This document shows, piece after piece, positions 8,217-18,560 of a stretch of DNA of 64,000 nucleotides. The position numbers and the translations under genes were made by a program. The DNA comes from Massilia varians (lineage in GTDB: Bacteria; Pseudomonadota; Gammaproteobacteria; Burkholderiales; Burkholderiaceae_D), in NCBI RefSeq assembly GCF_027923905.1, contig NZ_AP026966.1, positions 4,775,001 through 4,839,000 on the forward strand, read 5' to 3'. The stretch's first letter is position 1, and every line of letters begins with the position of its first letter. The notes beneath the pieces are model-generated. The model was given only the letters and a program-made list of their open reading frames with translations, was not told the origin of the DNA and searched no databases.

Positions 8217-8789
8217 CTACTCGGCCGCCAGCACGTTCACGTCGTGCACCATCTCGTCGGCCGGGCGGCCGAAGGGCATCATCGCGCGCAGCATGCCTTT
8301 CTTGTCGATGAAGTACAGGTAGGACGAGTGTCCCATCTGGTAGCCGGACTGGCCGGCCGGCGCCGGGAAGCGGGTGGCGCTGATGCCGTAATCCTTGCGG
8401 ATCGCCGCCATCTGTTCGGGCGTGCCGGTCAGGCCGATGAAATCCTTGTCGAACTGCGCCAGGTAACGTTTGAGGCGCGCCGGCGTGTCGCGTTCCGGGT
8501 CGACCGAGATGAATACCACCTGCAGCCGGCCGGCATCGGCGCCGAGCTTCTGGCGCGCCTGCGCCAGCATGGCCAGCGAAGCCGGACACACGGCCGGGCA
8601 ATGGGTGAAGCCGAACTCCAGCACCACCACCTTGCCGCGCAAGGACGACAGGCGGAAGTCGCGGCCGTCGGCGGCCTGTTGCGCGATCTCGGGCGCCGGG
8701 CGCGCCGGCGAGAAGCTGCCGGATTTCAGGGCCGGCGCCGCCTGCGCGGCCGCGCTTGCGAACAGCAGCGCCGCCAGCACGCGGCACAT
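8217..8789 (-). CDS. SCO1/SenC-family copper/thiol protein
   Basis: 190 residues with signal peptide MCRVLAALLFASAAAQA. It has a thioredoxin-like fold with the SCO copper motif C64-P-A-V-C68 (FTHCPAVCP) and the distal ligand His154 (YQMGHSSYLYF). VVFISVDPERDTP is the typical SCO strand-turn. Family members deliver copper to cytochrome oxidase CuA or act as periplasmic thiol-disulfide reductases. The start is set by a TGATG overlap with the substrate-binding protein gene. No cytochrome oxidase genes are nearby, so its partner here may be the adjacent cupredoxin-like protein. Confidence 0.9.
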   Translation of the reverse strand: MCRVLAALLFASAAAQAAPALKSGSFSPARPAPEIAQQAADGRDFRLSSLRGKVVVLEFGFTHCPAVCPASLAMLAQARQKLGADAGRLQVVFISVDPERDTPARLKRYLAQFDKDFIGLTGTPEQMAAIRKDYGISATRFPAPAGQSGYQMGHSSYLYFIDKKGMLRAMMPFGRPADEMVHDVNVLAAE

Positions 8790-9808
8790 CACAGCCTCAC
8801 CTCTACCTTCCGGATGTTCTTCACGAAGCTCTCGTCCACATATTGTTCGTAGCGTACCGGACGCTTGAGCGTGCCGGCCTGCACCGACAGGCGCATCAGC
8901 TCGTCGAATTCGCCGCGCAGCATGCGCAGGTCGCCGTAGGTCACGCGGTCCGAGGGGTTGTTCATGACGAAGCGGATGATGTTCGGGTCCTGGTTGAAGA
9001 ACGTGCGGTTGGCCGCGATCACGGCCGCCTTGTCGCGGTTGACGGGCCCGGCGTCGAGCCAGTTGCCGGCCGCCTGCACGTAATTGACCAGGTCCTGCAC
9101 CAGCGGCCGGTTGCTGTCGATGAGTTCCTGGCGCACGGTCAGCACGCAGCAGATGTAGTTGCGCCACTCGTCGCGCGTCATCGACAGCGGCCGCGCATAG
9201 CCGGCACGCTGGGCCGCGGCGCCGAAGGGCTCGCCGGTGCAATAGCCGTCCACGGCCTTCGCGTAGAGCGCGGCCGGCATGTCCGGCGGCGCCATCTCGA
9301 TGATCTCGATGTCCCTGGGCGACATGCCTTCGCGCGCCAGCATCTTGCGCAGGAACAGGTAGTCCACCGCGAAGCGGCTCGGGATGGCGATGCTCCTGCC
9401 GCGCAGGTCGGAGAACTTGCGGAAGGGCGAATCGGTGCGCACCATGATCACCGCGCCGGAGCGGTGCCCGAGCGAGACGATCTTCAGCGGGATGCGCCAG
9501 TCGGTCAGGTCCATCACCAGGGGCGCCAGCATGTAGGCGGCCTGGATGCGGCCGGTCATCAGGGATTCCTTGATCTCCGGCCAGCCCGAGAACTTGTTGT
9601 ACTCGAAGGCGGTGAAAGGCGCATCCGGCTTGCCGTCGTTGACGGCGCGCGCCTTGCAGGCGATCGGCAGCGTCAGGTTGCAGGTGACGGGCAGCCCCCC
9701 CACGCGCAACGGCGCCGGCGCCGCGTGCGCGCCCGTGCCCATGCCAACCAGCGGCAGGGCCAGTGCGCCGCCGAGCAGCTGACGCCGGCGCGGGGAATGC
9801 TCGTACAT
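8789..9808 (-). CDS. NrtA/TauA-type ABC transporter substrate-binding protein, probable Tat substrate
   Basis: 339 residues from the ATG at 9808. The leader SPRRRQLLGGALALPLVG has three consecutive arginines followed by a hydrophobic run and an AHAA cleavage region, so Tat export is likely. The mature part has features of NMT1/NrtA-like binding proteins: GRIQAAYMLAPLVMDL, a SIAIPSRFAVDYLFL loop, and GYCTGEPFGAAA, the counterpart of the GF/YCxGEPW segment in nitrate/bicarbonate-binding proteins. The ligand is unknown. It heads the operon; the 73 bp to the LysR gene's end hold no other gene. Confidence 0.87.
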   Translation of the reverse strand: MYEHSPRRRQLLGGALALPLVGMGTGAHAAPAPLRVGGLPVTCNLTLPIACKARAVNDGKPDAPFTAFEYNKFSGWPEIKESLMTGRIQAAYMLAPLVMDLTDWRIPLKIVSLGHRSGAVIMVRTDSPFRKFSDLRGRSIAIPSRFAVDYLFLRKMLAREGMSPRDIEIIEMAPPDMPAALYAKAVDGYCTGEPFGAAAQRAGYARPLSMTRDEWRNYICCVLTVRQELIDSNRPLVQDLVNYVQAAGNWLDAGPVNRDKAAVIAANRTFFNQDPNIIRFVMNNPSDRVTYGDLRMLRGEFDELMRLSVQAGTLKRPVRYEQYVDESFVKNIRKVEVRL

Positions 9809-9881
9809 GGAAACGCTTCCAAAAACGGAGGATGGGCCAATTCTAGCATTGTATTGACTCCAATCAACCTCTATTCCGCCT

Positions 9882-10787
9882 TCATTGGCCGCTATCCGGT
9901 GCCGGCCGGCTTGCCAGCACGCTGTCCTCGAAGGCCGCGGCGGCGCGGCTGCGATGGCGCGTACGGTGGCGCAGCAGCAGGAAATCGCGCACCGGGAGCG
10001 CAAGCCGCGCCCGCTTGAGCAAGCCGGCTTCCAGGTGCGATGCCACCACCATTTCCGACATGGCGGTGGCAAACGGCCCGGCCATCACCGCACTGCGCAC
10101 CGCCTCGTTCGAGGGCAGGCTGAGGGCGACCCGCAGCGACGCGGCAGGAATGCCCAGCCGGGCCAGCGCGGCTTCGAAGGCCGAGCGCGTGCCCGATCCG
10201 GTTTCACGCAGGATCCACTGGGCCTCGCGCAGGTCGGACGGCGCCAGGGCGCGGCCGTCGGCCCAGGGGTGGCCGGGCGCCACCACGACCACCATCCTGT
10301 CCTGCCCCACCGCCGCCGCCGACAGCTGCGGGACGTCGATGGCGTCTTCCACGAAGCCCAGGTCGGCCAATCCCTGCAGCACCGCCTGCGCGACGCCCTG
10401 GGTATTGCCGACCTCCAGTTCGAGCCCGATGGCCGGATAGCGCTCGCGAAAACGCACCAGGAAGGACGGCAGCCAGTAGCTGGCGATCGTCTGGCTGGCA
10501 TGGAGCGCCAGCGCGCCGCGCCGCAGTTCGCCCAGCTCGGCCAGGGTGGTTTCGGCGGCGCGCGCGCTGGCCAGGGTGCGGCGCGCTTCCTCCAGGAAAA
10601 TGCGACCCTCCTCGCTCGTTTCGATACGCCGGCCTACCCGATGGAACAGGGTGGCGCCGTAGCGCTCTTCCAGCGCCTTGATGGACGCGCTGACGGCGGA
10701 AGGCGTCAGCGACAGGGCTGCGGCGGCCTGGGTCAGGTGCTGGCGTTCCGCCACGGCGACAAAGATACGCAGTTGTTCCAGGGTCAT
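9882..10787 (-). CDS. LysR-family regulator, YeiE-like
   Basis: 301 residues. N-terminal winged HTH (MTLEQLRIFVAVAERQHLTQ, residues 1-60, with AAAALSLTPSAVSASIKALE) followed by a LysR substrate-binding domain. It is divergent from the YeiH-family gene with 103 bp between them. This is the arrangement of yeiE/yeiH in enterobacteria, where YeiE controls the neighbouring exporter gene. The dyad at 10808-10839 is a natural binding site. Control of yeiH and autoregulation are inferred from this arrangement. The ABC operon starting at 9808 lies downstream of this gene and could be a further target. Confidence 0.88.
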   Translation of the reverse strand: MTLEQLRIFVAVAERQHLTQAAAALSLTPSAVSASIKALEERYGATLFHRVGRRIETSEEGRIFLEEARRTLASARAAETTLAELGELRRGALALHASQTIASYWLPSFLVRFRERYPAIGLELEVGNTQGVAQAVLQGLADLGFVEDAIDVPQLSAAAVGQDRMVVVVAPGHPWADGRALAPSDLREAQWILRETGSGTRSAFEAALARLGIPAASLRVALSLPSNEAVRSAVMAGPFATAMSEMVVASHLEAGLLKRARLALPVRDFLLLRHRTRHRSRAAAAFEDSVLASRPAPDSGQ

Positions 10788-10807
10788 TATTCGATTTTGT
10801 TTGATAT

Positions 10808-10839
10808 TTCGTTCGATATTATCAGATGGACCGAACGAA
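10808..10839. promoter_or_regulatory. LysR-type dyad in the yeiE/yeiH divergent promoter
   Basis: TTCGTTCG (10808-10815) and CGAACGAA (10832-10839) are exact reverse complements separated by 16 bases of AT-rich DNA. The position, between divergent LysR and YeiH genes, is typical for a LysR recognition site. Confidence 0.45.
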
Positions 10840-10890
10840 TTTCCTCGAAGATACTTATTCGGTATTCAGATATCGATATGAGAAATTCGA

Positions 10891-11901
10891 ATGAAAGCGT
10901 GTTTGCCTGTTGTCGCCTCCACCCTCCCCGGCCTGCTGATGTGCGGCGCCATTACCGCGCTCGCGTATGCGCTGGAACACCTGGAAGCGCATTTCCTCGG
11001 CCGCGCGTGGCTGGAAAGCCTGGTGCTGGCGATCCTGTTGGGGACCGGGGTGCGCACCCTGTACCGGCTCGATGCCCGCTTCGAGCCCGGCATCCGGGTC
11101 GGCGCCAAACTCCTGCTCGAGATTGCCGTTGTGCTGCTGGGCGCATCGGTCAGCGCGGCGACGCTGCTGGAGCACGGCCTGGGGCTGGTCGCGGGAATCG
11201 CGCTGGTGGTCGCCGCCGCCATCGTGCTGAGTGTGGCGATTGGGCGCAGTGTCGGCCTGTCGGACAACATGGCCTTGCTGATCGCCTGCGGCAATGCCAT
11301 CTGCGGCAACTCGGCCATTGCCGCGGTGGCGCCGGTGATCGACGCCGACGGCAACGACGTCGCCGCCGCGATCGCCTTCACGGCCGTCCTGGGCGTGGCG
11401 GTGGTGCTCGGCCTGCCGCTGCTCGTCGACCTGCTCGCCTTCACGCCGGCGCAGTATGGCGTGTTCGCGGGCCTGACCGTGTATGCCGTTCCGCAGGTGC
11501 TCGCCGCCACCGCGCCGGTATCGGCCGCGAGCGTGCAGATCGGCACGGTGGTCAAGCTGGTGCGCGTCCTGATGCTGGGCCCGGTGGTACTGCTGCTGTC
11601 CCTCGGCAGCCGCGGCAGGCGCATGGCGCGGCCGTCCCTGCCCCACCTGCTGCCCTGGTTCATCGTCGGCTTCCTGCTGATGCTGTGCCTGCGTTCGCTG
11701 GGCTGGATTCCGCAGGCGGCGCTGCCGCCGGCGCAGCGGATTGCCGGCTTCCTGACCATCATGTCGATGGCCGCCCTGGGACTCGGCGTGGACGCCCGCG
11801 CGGTGGCGGGCGCCGGCGCCAGGGTGGTCTTCGTCGTGCTGGCGTCGCTACTGGGCCTGGGCCTGATCAGCTTCCTGCTCGTCAAGCTGCTGCAGGTATG
11901 A
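10891..11901 (+). CDS. YeiH/UPF0324 putative sulfate exporter family membrane protein
   Basis: 336 residues, about 9-10 hydrophobic helices. Family-typical segments are LLEIAVVLLGASVSAATLL, the glycine/asparagine-rich IACGNAICGNSAIAAVAPVI (about 130-149) and VDARAVAGAGARVVFVVLAS near the end. The family is annotated as a putative sulfate/sulfite-related exporter; transport activity is weakly established. Paired with the LysR gene on the other side of a shared promoter region. The gene ends 12 bp from the convergent glucokinase fusion gene, so no separate terminator space is left. Confidence 0.88.
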   Translation: MKACLPVVASTLPGLLMCGAITALAYALEHLEAHFLGRAWLESLVLAILLGTGVRTLYRLDARFEPGIRVGAKLLLEIAVVLLGASVSAATLLEHGLGLVAGIALVVAAAIVLSVAIGRSVGLSDNMALLIACGNAICGNSAIAAVAPVIDADGNDVAAAIAFTAVLGVAVVLGLPLLVDLLAFTPAQYGVFAGLTVYAVPQVLAATAPVSAASVQIGTVVKLVRVLMLGPVVLLLSLGSRGRRMARPSLPHLLPWFIVGFLLMLCLRSLGWIPQAALPPAQRIAGFLTIMSMAALGLGVDARAVAGAGARVVFVVLASLLGLGLISFLLVKLLQV

Positions 11902-11913
11902 AGCTGGCGCTCC

Positions 11914-13776
11914 CTACATGTCCAGGTGCGAGATCAGCGCCGTACGCTGCGCGTCGCCCTCGCCCGTGTCGCCATGGCCGTTCTGGTTGCCGAGCGAGAT
12001 CCCGACCGACATGATGTCGATCAGGAGCAGCTGCAGGATGCGCGAAATCATCGACAGGAAGGTCGTGCTGTCCTCGCTGTGGTCCACCGCCAGGCACACG
12101 CTCGATTTCTTCGCCAGCAGCGACTTGCTGCTGGTGATGGCGATGACGTCCGCCCCCGCCGCGCGCGCCGTGTCCACCGCCTCGAGCAGCTCGGGCAACT
12201 GGCCGCCGGTGGAGATCGCGATCACCACGTCGCCCGGTCCCAGCAGGCCGGCGGCCAGCGTGAACAGGTGCGAGTCGCCGTACAGCGCGGCCGGAATGCG
12301 GAAACGGAAGAACTTGTGCTGGCCGTCCAGCGCCACCGCGCGCGCATTGCCCATCGCGTAGAACTCGACGCGGCGCGCGCGCCTCAGGAGCTCGATGGCG
12401 CGGTCGATCGCGTGCACGTCGAGCTGGTCGCGGAACTTCAGGATCGCCGACACCGTGTTGTCGATCACCTTGGCCGACAGGTCGTGGGTGCTGTCGCTCA
12501 TGCGCACCTGGCTGTGGCGCACCGGGATGGTGCCGGTCAGGCTGCCGGCAAACTTGAGCTTGAATTCGGCCAGGCCCTGGAAGCCGAGCGAGCGGCAGAA
12601 GCGGATCACGGTCGGCTGGCTCACATCCGCCAGGCGCGCGATCTCGGCGATCGGCTCGGACAGCACCTTGCGCGGATGTTCCAGCACCAGGACGGCGACG
12701 CGCTGCTCGGCCGGCGACAGTTCGTGGCGCAGCTGCTGCACCCGGTCCATCAGGGTATTGGCGCCGCTGCGCCCGCGCAGGTGCTCGGACAGGATCGCCG
12801 ACACCCCGTGCAGGGCCGGGTTGGGCGTCATGATCACATAGGTCGGGATCTGGGCGATGTAGTCGGTGAAGCGGCCCTTGGCCTCGAAGCGGGCGCGGAA
12901 CGGCGAGGTGGCGAACCACTCGGCGATGCGCGGCACGATGCCGCCGCCGATGAAGATGCCCCCAAAAGCGCCCAGCGTCACCGCCAGGTTGGCGGCCGCG
13001 CCGCCCAGCATCCCGGCAAAGGTTTCCAGCACTTCCAGGCACAAGGCGTCCTTGTCCTCGAGCGCGCCGCTGACGATGTCGGCGGTGCTGCGCGCCGGCG
13101 CATCGACCCCGTTTCGTTTGGCCAGCGCGCGGTACATCAGTTCGATGCCGGGACCGGAGATCAGGCGCTCGTTCGACACGTGCGGCCATTCCTGCCAGGC
13201 GTGCTGCAGGATCGCGAACTCGCGTTCGTCGGCCGGGGCGAAGTTGACGTGGCCGCCCTCGCTGCCCAGGGTGACGAAACCGTCGATGGTCGGGATCACG
13301 CCCGACACGCCCAGGCCGGTGCCCGGCCCCAGCACGCCGGCCACCGCGTGGCTTTGCGGGGCGCCGCCGCCGACCTGCAGCAGGTCTTTCGGCTCGAAGC
13401 CCGGCAGGGCCATCGCCAGCGCGGTGAAGTCGTTCACGATCAGGAGCGTCGACAGGCCGAGGGTGCGGCGCACCTCGTCGGTCGAGAACTCCCAGTCGCG
13501 GTTGGTCATGCGGATGTAGTCGCCGCTGATCGGGTTGGCCAGGGCGAAGGCCGCGTGGTTGATCCGCACCCCGCCGGTCTGGGCCAGGTAGGCGTGCAGC
13601 AGCGGCACGATGCCGCTGTAGTCGTCGCAGAGCAGCACCGACACCTGGCGCAGCACGCCGGGCGCGGTTTCGAGCCCGAAGCGCGCATGGGTGGCGCCGA
13701 TGTCGGCGAGCAGGCGTGGGCCGTCGGCGAAAGCGGCGCGGGAGGGTTTCAGTTCGGTATCGGGTTCGACGGTCAT
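11914..13776 (-). CDS. glk: Bifunctional glucokinase / RpiR-family transcriptional regulator
   Basis: 620 residues with two modules. Residues about 20-335 are a bacterial glucokinase: phosphate loop LLADIGATHARFG, catalytic-region VNDFTALAMALPG, GPGTGLGVSGVIP and EGGHVNFAP. Residues about 345-420 are an RpiR-type HTH (LSEPIAEIARLADVSQPTVI) and about 455-600 a SIS phosphosugar-binding domain (VEFYAMGNARAVALDGQHKF; ISTGGQLPELLE). This fusion is known in Burkholderia-type betaproteobacteria: glucose is phosphorylated by one half, and the other senses a sugar phosphate and represses hexose genes. Its place in an alpha-glucan locus fits, as amylases and alpha-glucosidase deliver glucose. RpiR targets in this window are unknown. 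Confidence 0.95.
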   Translation of the reverse strand: MTVEPDTELKPSRAAFADGPRLLADIGATHARFGLETAPGVLRQVSVLLCDDYSGIVPLLHAYLAQTGGVRINHAAFALANPISGDYIRMTNRDWEFSTDEVRRTLGLSTLLIVNDFTALAMALPGFEPKDLLQVGGGAPQSHAVAGVLGPGTGLGVSGVIPTIDGFVTLGSEGGHVNFAPADEREFAILQHAWQEWPHVSNERLISGPGIELMYRALAKRNGVDAPARSTADIVSGALEDKDALCLEVLETFAGMLGGAAANLAVTLGAFGGIFIGGGIVPRIAEWFATSPFRARFEAKGRFTDYIAQIPTYVIMTPNPALHGVSAILSEHLRGRSGANTLMDRVQQLRHELSPAEQRVAVLVLEHPRKVLSEPIAEIARLADVSQPTVIRFCRSLGFQGLAEFKLKFAGSLTGTIPVRHSQVRMSDSTHDLSAKVIDNTVSAILKFRDQLDVHAIDRAIELLRRARRVEFYAMGNARAVALDGQHKFFRFRIPAALYGDSHLFTLAAGLLGPGDVVIAISTGGQLPELLEAVDTARAAGADVIAITSSKSLLAKKSSVCLAVDHSEDSTTFLSMISRILQLLLIDIMSVGISLGNQNGHGDTGEGDAQRTALISHLDM

Positions 13777-13871
13777 CGCGATTCAGGGCTGGGCGGGACA
13801 TGGGCCCGGATCGCGTTAGGATACCATTGAACGATTGGCAAGAATACGGCTCGTTGTGCTGCCCCTGTAGC

Positions 13872-13972
13872 GTAGGGTGGTCGGCTTGTCCGACCACGCG
13901 TTCAAACAGTGCATGCGTGATTACAAAGCAGCCGTGAGCTGGACGCGCGGTCGGCGGAGCCGACCACCCTAC
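13872..13972. repeat. Nested-palindrome intergenic repeat, copy 1
   Basis: 101 bp starting GTAGGGTGG and ending CCACCCTAC. The left hairpin is GGTCGG-CTTGT-CCGACC and the right one GGTCGG-CGGAG-CCGACC. The internal arms (ACGCGTTCA and GGACGCGCGG) are less perfect than in the other copies. The right end overlaps the TAG stop of the alpha/beta hydrolase gene (minus strand). Confidence 0.85.
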
Positions 13973-14985
13973 CTGACCAGGCCTTTCAGCAGCTCACGGT
14001 GGAAGCGCGCCGGATCCTGCATCTGCGGCGCATGCCCCATGTCCGGGAAGCTGACCAGGGTCGCCTTCGGGATGCGCTTCGCGGTCTGCTGCGCCAGTTC
14101 CGGATAATTGCCGAGCTTCGGACGGATCTCCGCCGGCGCCGCGTCCTTGCCGATCGCGGTCGTGTCCTTCAGGCCGATCAGCAGCAGCACCGGCATGCTC
14201 AAGCGCGGGAACTCGTACACCACCGGCTGGGTGTAGATCATGTCGTACAGCAGCGCCGAGTTCCAGGCGACGATCTGCTTGCCCGGTCCGCGGTACATCC
14301 CGGCCAGCATCTGCACCCAGGGCTCGTATTCCGGCTTCCAGGTATTCACGTAGTAGGTCGATTTCTCGTAGTTGCGGATGCGCTCGGCCGTGGTCTGCAG
14401 CTCGCGCTCGTACCACTTGTCCACGCCCAGCGAGGGCACGCCCACGGCCTTCCAGTCTTCCAGGCCGATCGGGTTGACCAGCACCAGCTGCTCGGCCTGC
14501 TCGGGGTACATCAGGCCGTAGCGCACCGCCAGCATGCCGCCGGTGGAGTGGCCCATGACGATGGCGTTCTTCACGCCGATCGACGCGAGCAGCGCATGCG
14601 TGTTCTGCGCCAGCTGCTGGAAGCTGTACTGGTAGTGGGCCGGCTTGGTGGACTTGCAGAAGCCCACCTGATCGGGCGCCACCACGCGGTAGCCGGCCCC
14701 GCTCAATGCCTTGATGGTGCTTTCCCAGGTGGCGCCGCAGAAGTTCTTGCCGTGCATGAGCACCACCGTGCGGCCGTTCGGCTTGGCCGGCTGGACGTCC
14801 ATATAGGCCATCTGCAGCTTCACGCCCTGCGAAGTGAAGTGATAACGCTGGACCGGATAGGGATACGCGAAGCCCTCCAGTTCGGGACCATACGCCGGTT
14901 CGGCGGCGGGCTGGACGGCAAGGGCGGGAGCGAGGGTGAAGGCGGCGCACAGCAGCGCGCCGGAGAAGCGTGTCAGTACAGGCAT
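13969..14985 (-). CDS. Exported alpha/beta hydrolase
   Basis: 338 residues with a signal peptide (MPVLTRFSGALLCAAFTLAPALA). Alpha/beta-hydrolase core: oxyanion-region MHGKNFCGATW (about 88-98), nucleophile elbow GHSTGG (about 156-161), acid in LIGLKDTT and catalytic His in DMGHAPQ near the C terminus. Reaction and substrate are unknown; the family includes esterases, haloperoxidases and epoxide hydrolases. The gene's TAG stop is formed by the end of repeat copy 1. It stands alone, with the amylase gene behind it on the same strand 124 bp away. Confidence 0.85.
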   Translation of the reverse strand: MPVLTRFSGALLCAAFTLAPALAVQPAAEPAYGPELEGFAYPYPVQRYHFTSQGVKLQMAYMDVQPAKPNGRTVVLMHGKNFCGATWESTIKALSGAGYRVVAPDQVGFCKSTKPAHYQYSFQQLAQNTHALLASIGVKNAIVMGHSTGGMLAVRYGLMYPEQAEQLVLVNPIGLEDWKAVGVPSLGVDKWYERELQTTAERIRNYEKSTYYVNTWKPEYEPWVQMLAGMYRGPGKQIVAWNSALLYDMIYTQPVVYEFPRLSMPVLLLIGLKDTTAIGKDAAPAEIRPKLGNYPELAQQTAKRIPKATLVSFPDMGHAPQMQDPARFHRELLKGLVR

Positions 14986-15061
14986 GGCGAAAAAAGGCTG
15001 GTTGGCGGACCGGCCAGTCTAGCGGAAATGCATGACGCGCGACTGACGCCCTGCAAGCAGA

Positions 15062-15099
15062 CCGCAAGCCGCGCACGGCATGGCCATGGCGGCTTGCGG
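15062..15099 (-). terminator. Hairpin downstream of the alpha-amylase gene
   Basis: CCGCAAGCCGC (15062-15072) and GCGGCTTGCGG (15089-15099) form an 11-bp perfect stem with a 16-base loop, beginning 10 bp after the amylase stop codon. No T-run follows on the minus strand, so it is a weaker terminator candidate or an mRNA 3'-end stabiliser. Confidence 0.45.
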
Positions 15100-15109
15100 C
15101 GCGGCCGGC

Positions 15110-16801
15110 TCAGTCCTGGGCGATCAGGGCGACCGGCGCTGCCACCGGGAACTGCACCTTGCCGTCCTTGATGACCGCGGTCGTGCCCGAGTACCAGTCG
15201 CGCACCGTCTGGCCGTCGGTGAACACGCCGGCGACCGAAATCGGCAGCGCCTTGTCCTTCGGCAGGTCGAGCGCGACCACCACGCGGTCCGATACGCCGT
15301 CTTTCTGCCAGGTGCGCTTGAAGGTATAGGGGCTGGAGGCCAGCATCTGGTGCACGCCGGCGCCGACGGCCGGGTGGGCGGCGCGGAAGCGGCCCAGCCT
15401 GGCCCAGTGCTCGCGCACCTCGCCCACGCGGTGCATGCCGCGCTCGGCATTCGATGCCAGCTCGTCCCAGTTCATGAAGGAGCGCAGCTTGGCGTCGCCT
15501 TCGGCGCCTTCGATATTGAGCAGGCGCGCCGTTTCGTCGCCGTAGTAGATCTGGGCCGCACCCGGCGCCAGCAGCAGCTTGTTGGCCGACTCGATCGGAC
15601 GCTGGCGCGCCGGGTCGAAGGGGCTGCCGTCGTCGTGCGAGCTGAGGTAGTTGAGCACGCCATAGCCCTTCATCGGGCCATGCAGCGCCTTCGAGTAATC
15701 CGAGAACAGCTGTTCGTAGCCCTTGGCCGCATCGGACTTCATGCTGAAGTTGATCATGTTGTCGAAGCCGTTGGCGAGCCAGTCGACCTTGACGCCGCCG
15801 CCCATGTCGAAGCTGCGGCCGTGGTGGATCGAATAATTGTAGACCTCCGAGGTCATGAAGAACGGCAGGTTGCCGAGGCGCTTGGACGGGTTGGCGCGCT
15901 TCCATTCTTCATAGGCCAGGCTGGCTTCCTGCTTGAGTTCCTTCCACACGCCGGGCTCGGTGTGCTTGACGGTGTCGGCGCGGAAGCCGTCCACGCCGTA
16001 CTTGCGCACCCAGTCGGCGTGCCACTTGACGAGGTAGTAGCGCGGCGCGCGCGGGTAGCCGGTGCGCTTGAAGAAGTCGTCCAGCTCCTTCACCTCGCGC
16101 TCGTAGCGCCCTTCCTTCTTCCATTTCGCCACCAGGTGCGGCGGCAAGGCCACATTCGCATTGCTGTTGGTGAGGAAGTCCGGCAGGTTCTCCACCAGGG
16201 TGCAGTCGACCGTGGTCGGCGCGTCCTTGTAGGTGCACTTCGGTCCGGTGCGCACCCAGTCCTTGGGCCAGACCGGATCCTGCGCGGTGACCGGGCCGGT
16301 ATGGTTCATCACCACGTCCAGGATCACGCGGATGCCGTTGGCGTGCGCGGTCTCGACAAAAGTGCGGAAATCCTTCTCGGTGCCCAGGTTGGCATCCACG
16401 GCCGTGAAGTCCTTGGCCCAGTAGCCGTGGAAGCCGTAGGACTTGCCGGTGCCTTCGTCGGTCGACCCGTGGATCTGCTCGACCGGCGGCGTGAGCCAGA
16501 TCGCGTTCACGCCCAGTTCCTTGAAGTAGCCGTCCTTGATCTTGGCCGTGATGCCGGCCAGGTCGCCGCCCATGAAACCGCGCAGCTTGGCGGCGTCGGC
16601 CTTGCGGCCGTAGGCCAGGTCGTTGGTCTTGTCGCCGTTGTTGAAGCGGTCCGTCAGCAGGAAGTAGACGGTGGCGTTGTCCCAGACGAAAGGCTTGCCG
16701 GCCGGCTGGCTGAGGTCGGGCGCATTGCGGGTCTGCGCGGCGGCTTGGGGCACGGCGCCGAAGGCGAGCAGCACGGAGGCGGCAAGGACGGGAAGTTTCA
16801 T
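15110..16801 (-). CDS. Exported GH13 alpha-amylase
   Basis: 563 residues with a signal peptide (MKLPVLAASVLLAFGAVPQAAA). GH13 barrel with ATVYFLLTDRFNNGD at strand 1 and DVVMNHTG as conserved region I. The predicted catalytic triad is Asp276 (DGFRADTVKH), Glu319 (FMTSEVYNY) and Asp390 (SSHDDG). A C-terminal beta domain follows (about 470-563). Family enzymes cut internal alpha-1,4 bonds of starch or dextrins; this one should be periplasmic or secreted. It lies 26 bp behind the phosphoglucomutase gene and is surely in the same operon, pairing external dextrin cleavage with internal glucose-phosphate metabolism. Confidence 0.93.
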   Translation of the reverse strand: MKLPVLAASVLLAFGAVPQAAAQTRNAPDLSQPAGKPFVWDNATVYFLLTDRFNNGDKTNDLAYGRKADAAKLRGFMGGDLAGITAKIKDGYFKELGVNAIWLTPPVEQIHGSTDEGTGKSYGFHGYWAKDFTAVDANLGTEKDFRTFVETAHANGIRVILDVVMNHTGPVTAQDPVWPKDWVRTGPKCTYKDAPTTVDCTLVENLPDFLTNSNANVALPPHLVAKWKKEGRYEREVKELDDFFKRTGYPRAPRYYLVKWHADWVRKYGVDGFRADTVKHTEPGVWKELKQEASLAYEEWKRANPSKRLGNLPFFMTSEVYNYSIHHGRSFDMGGGVKVDWLANGFDNMINFSMKSDAAKGYEQLFSDYSKALHGPMKGYGVLNYLSSHDDGSPFDPARQRPIESANKLLLAPGAAQIYYGDETARLLNIEGAEGDAKLRSFMNWDELASNAERGMHRVGEVREHWARLGRFRAAHPAVGAGVHQMLASSPYTFKRTWQKDGVSDRVVVALDLPKDKALPISVAGVFTDGQTVRDWYSGTTAVIKDGKVQFPVAAPVALIAQD

Positions 16802-16827
16802 GCGGGTTCCTGTGGTTGGTGGGTGGT

Positions 16828-18528
<1,701 letters not shown>

Positions 18529-18560
18529 CGCGGAATCACTGGCGCAAGCCTCGCGGCGGC

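Noticed and set aside
8217..9242. 341-codon frame including the SCO gene
   Set aside because: The N-terminal 151 residues are an out-of-frame reading of the substrate-binding protein gene; the SCO signal peptide begins at 8789.
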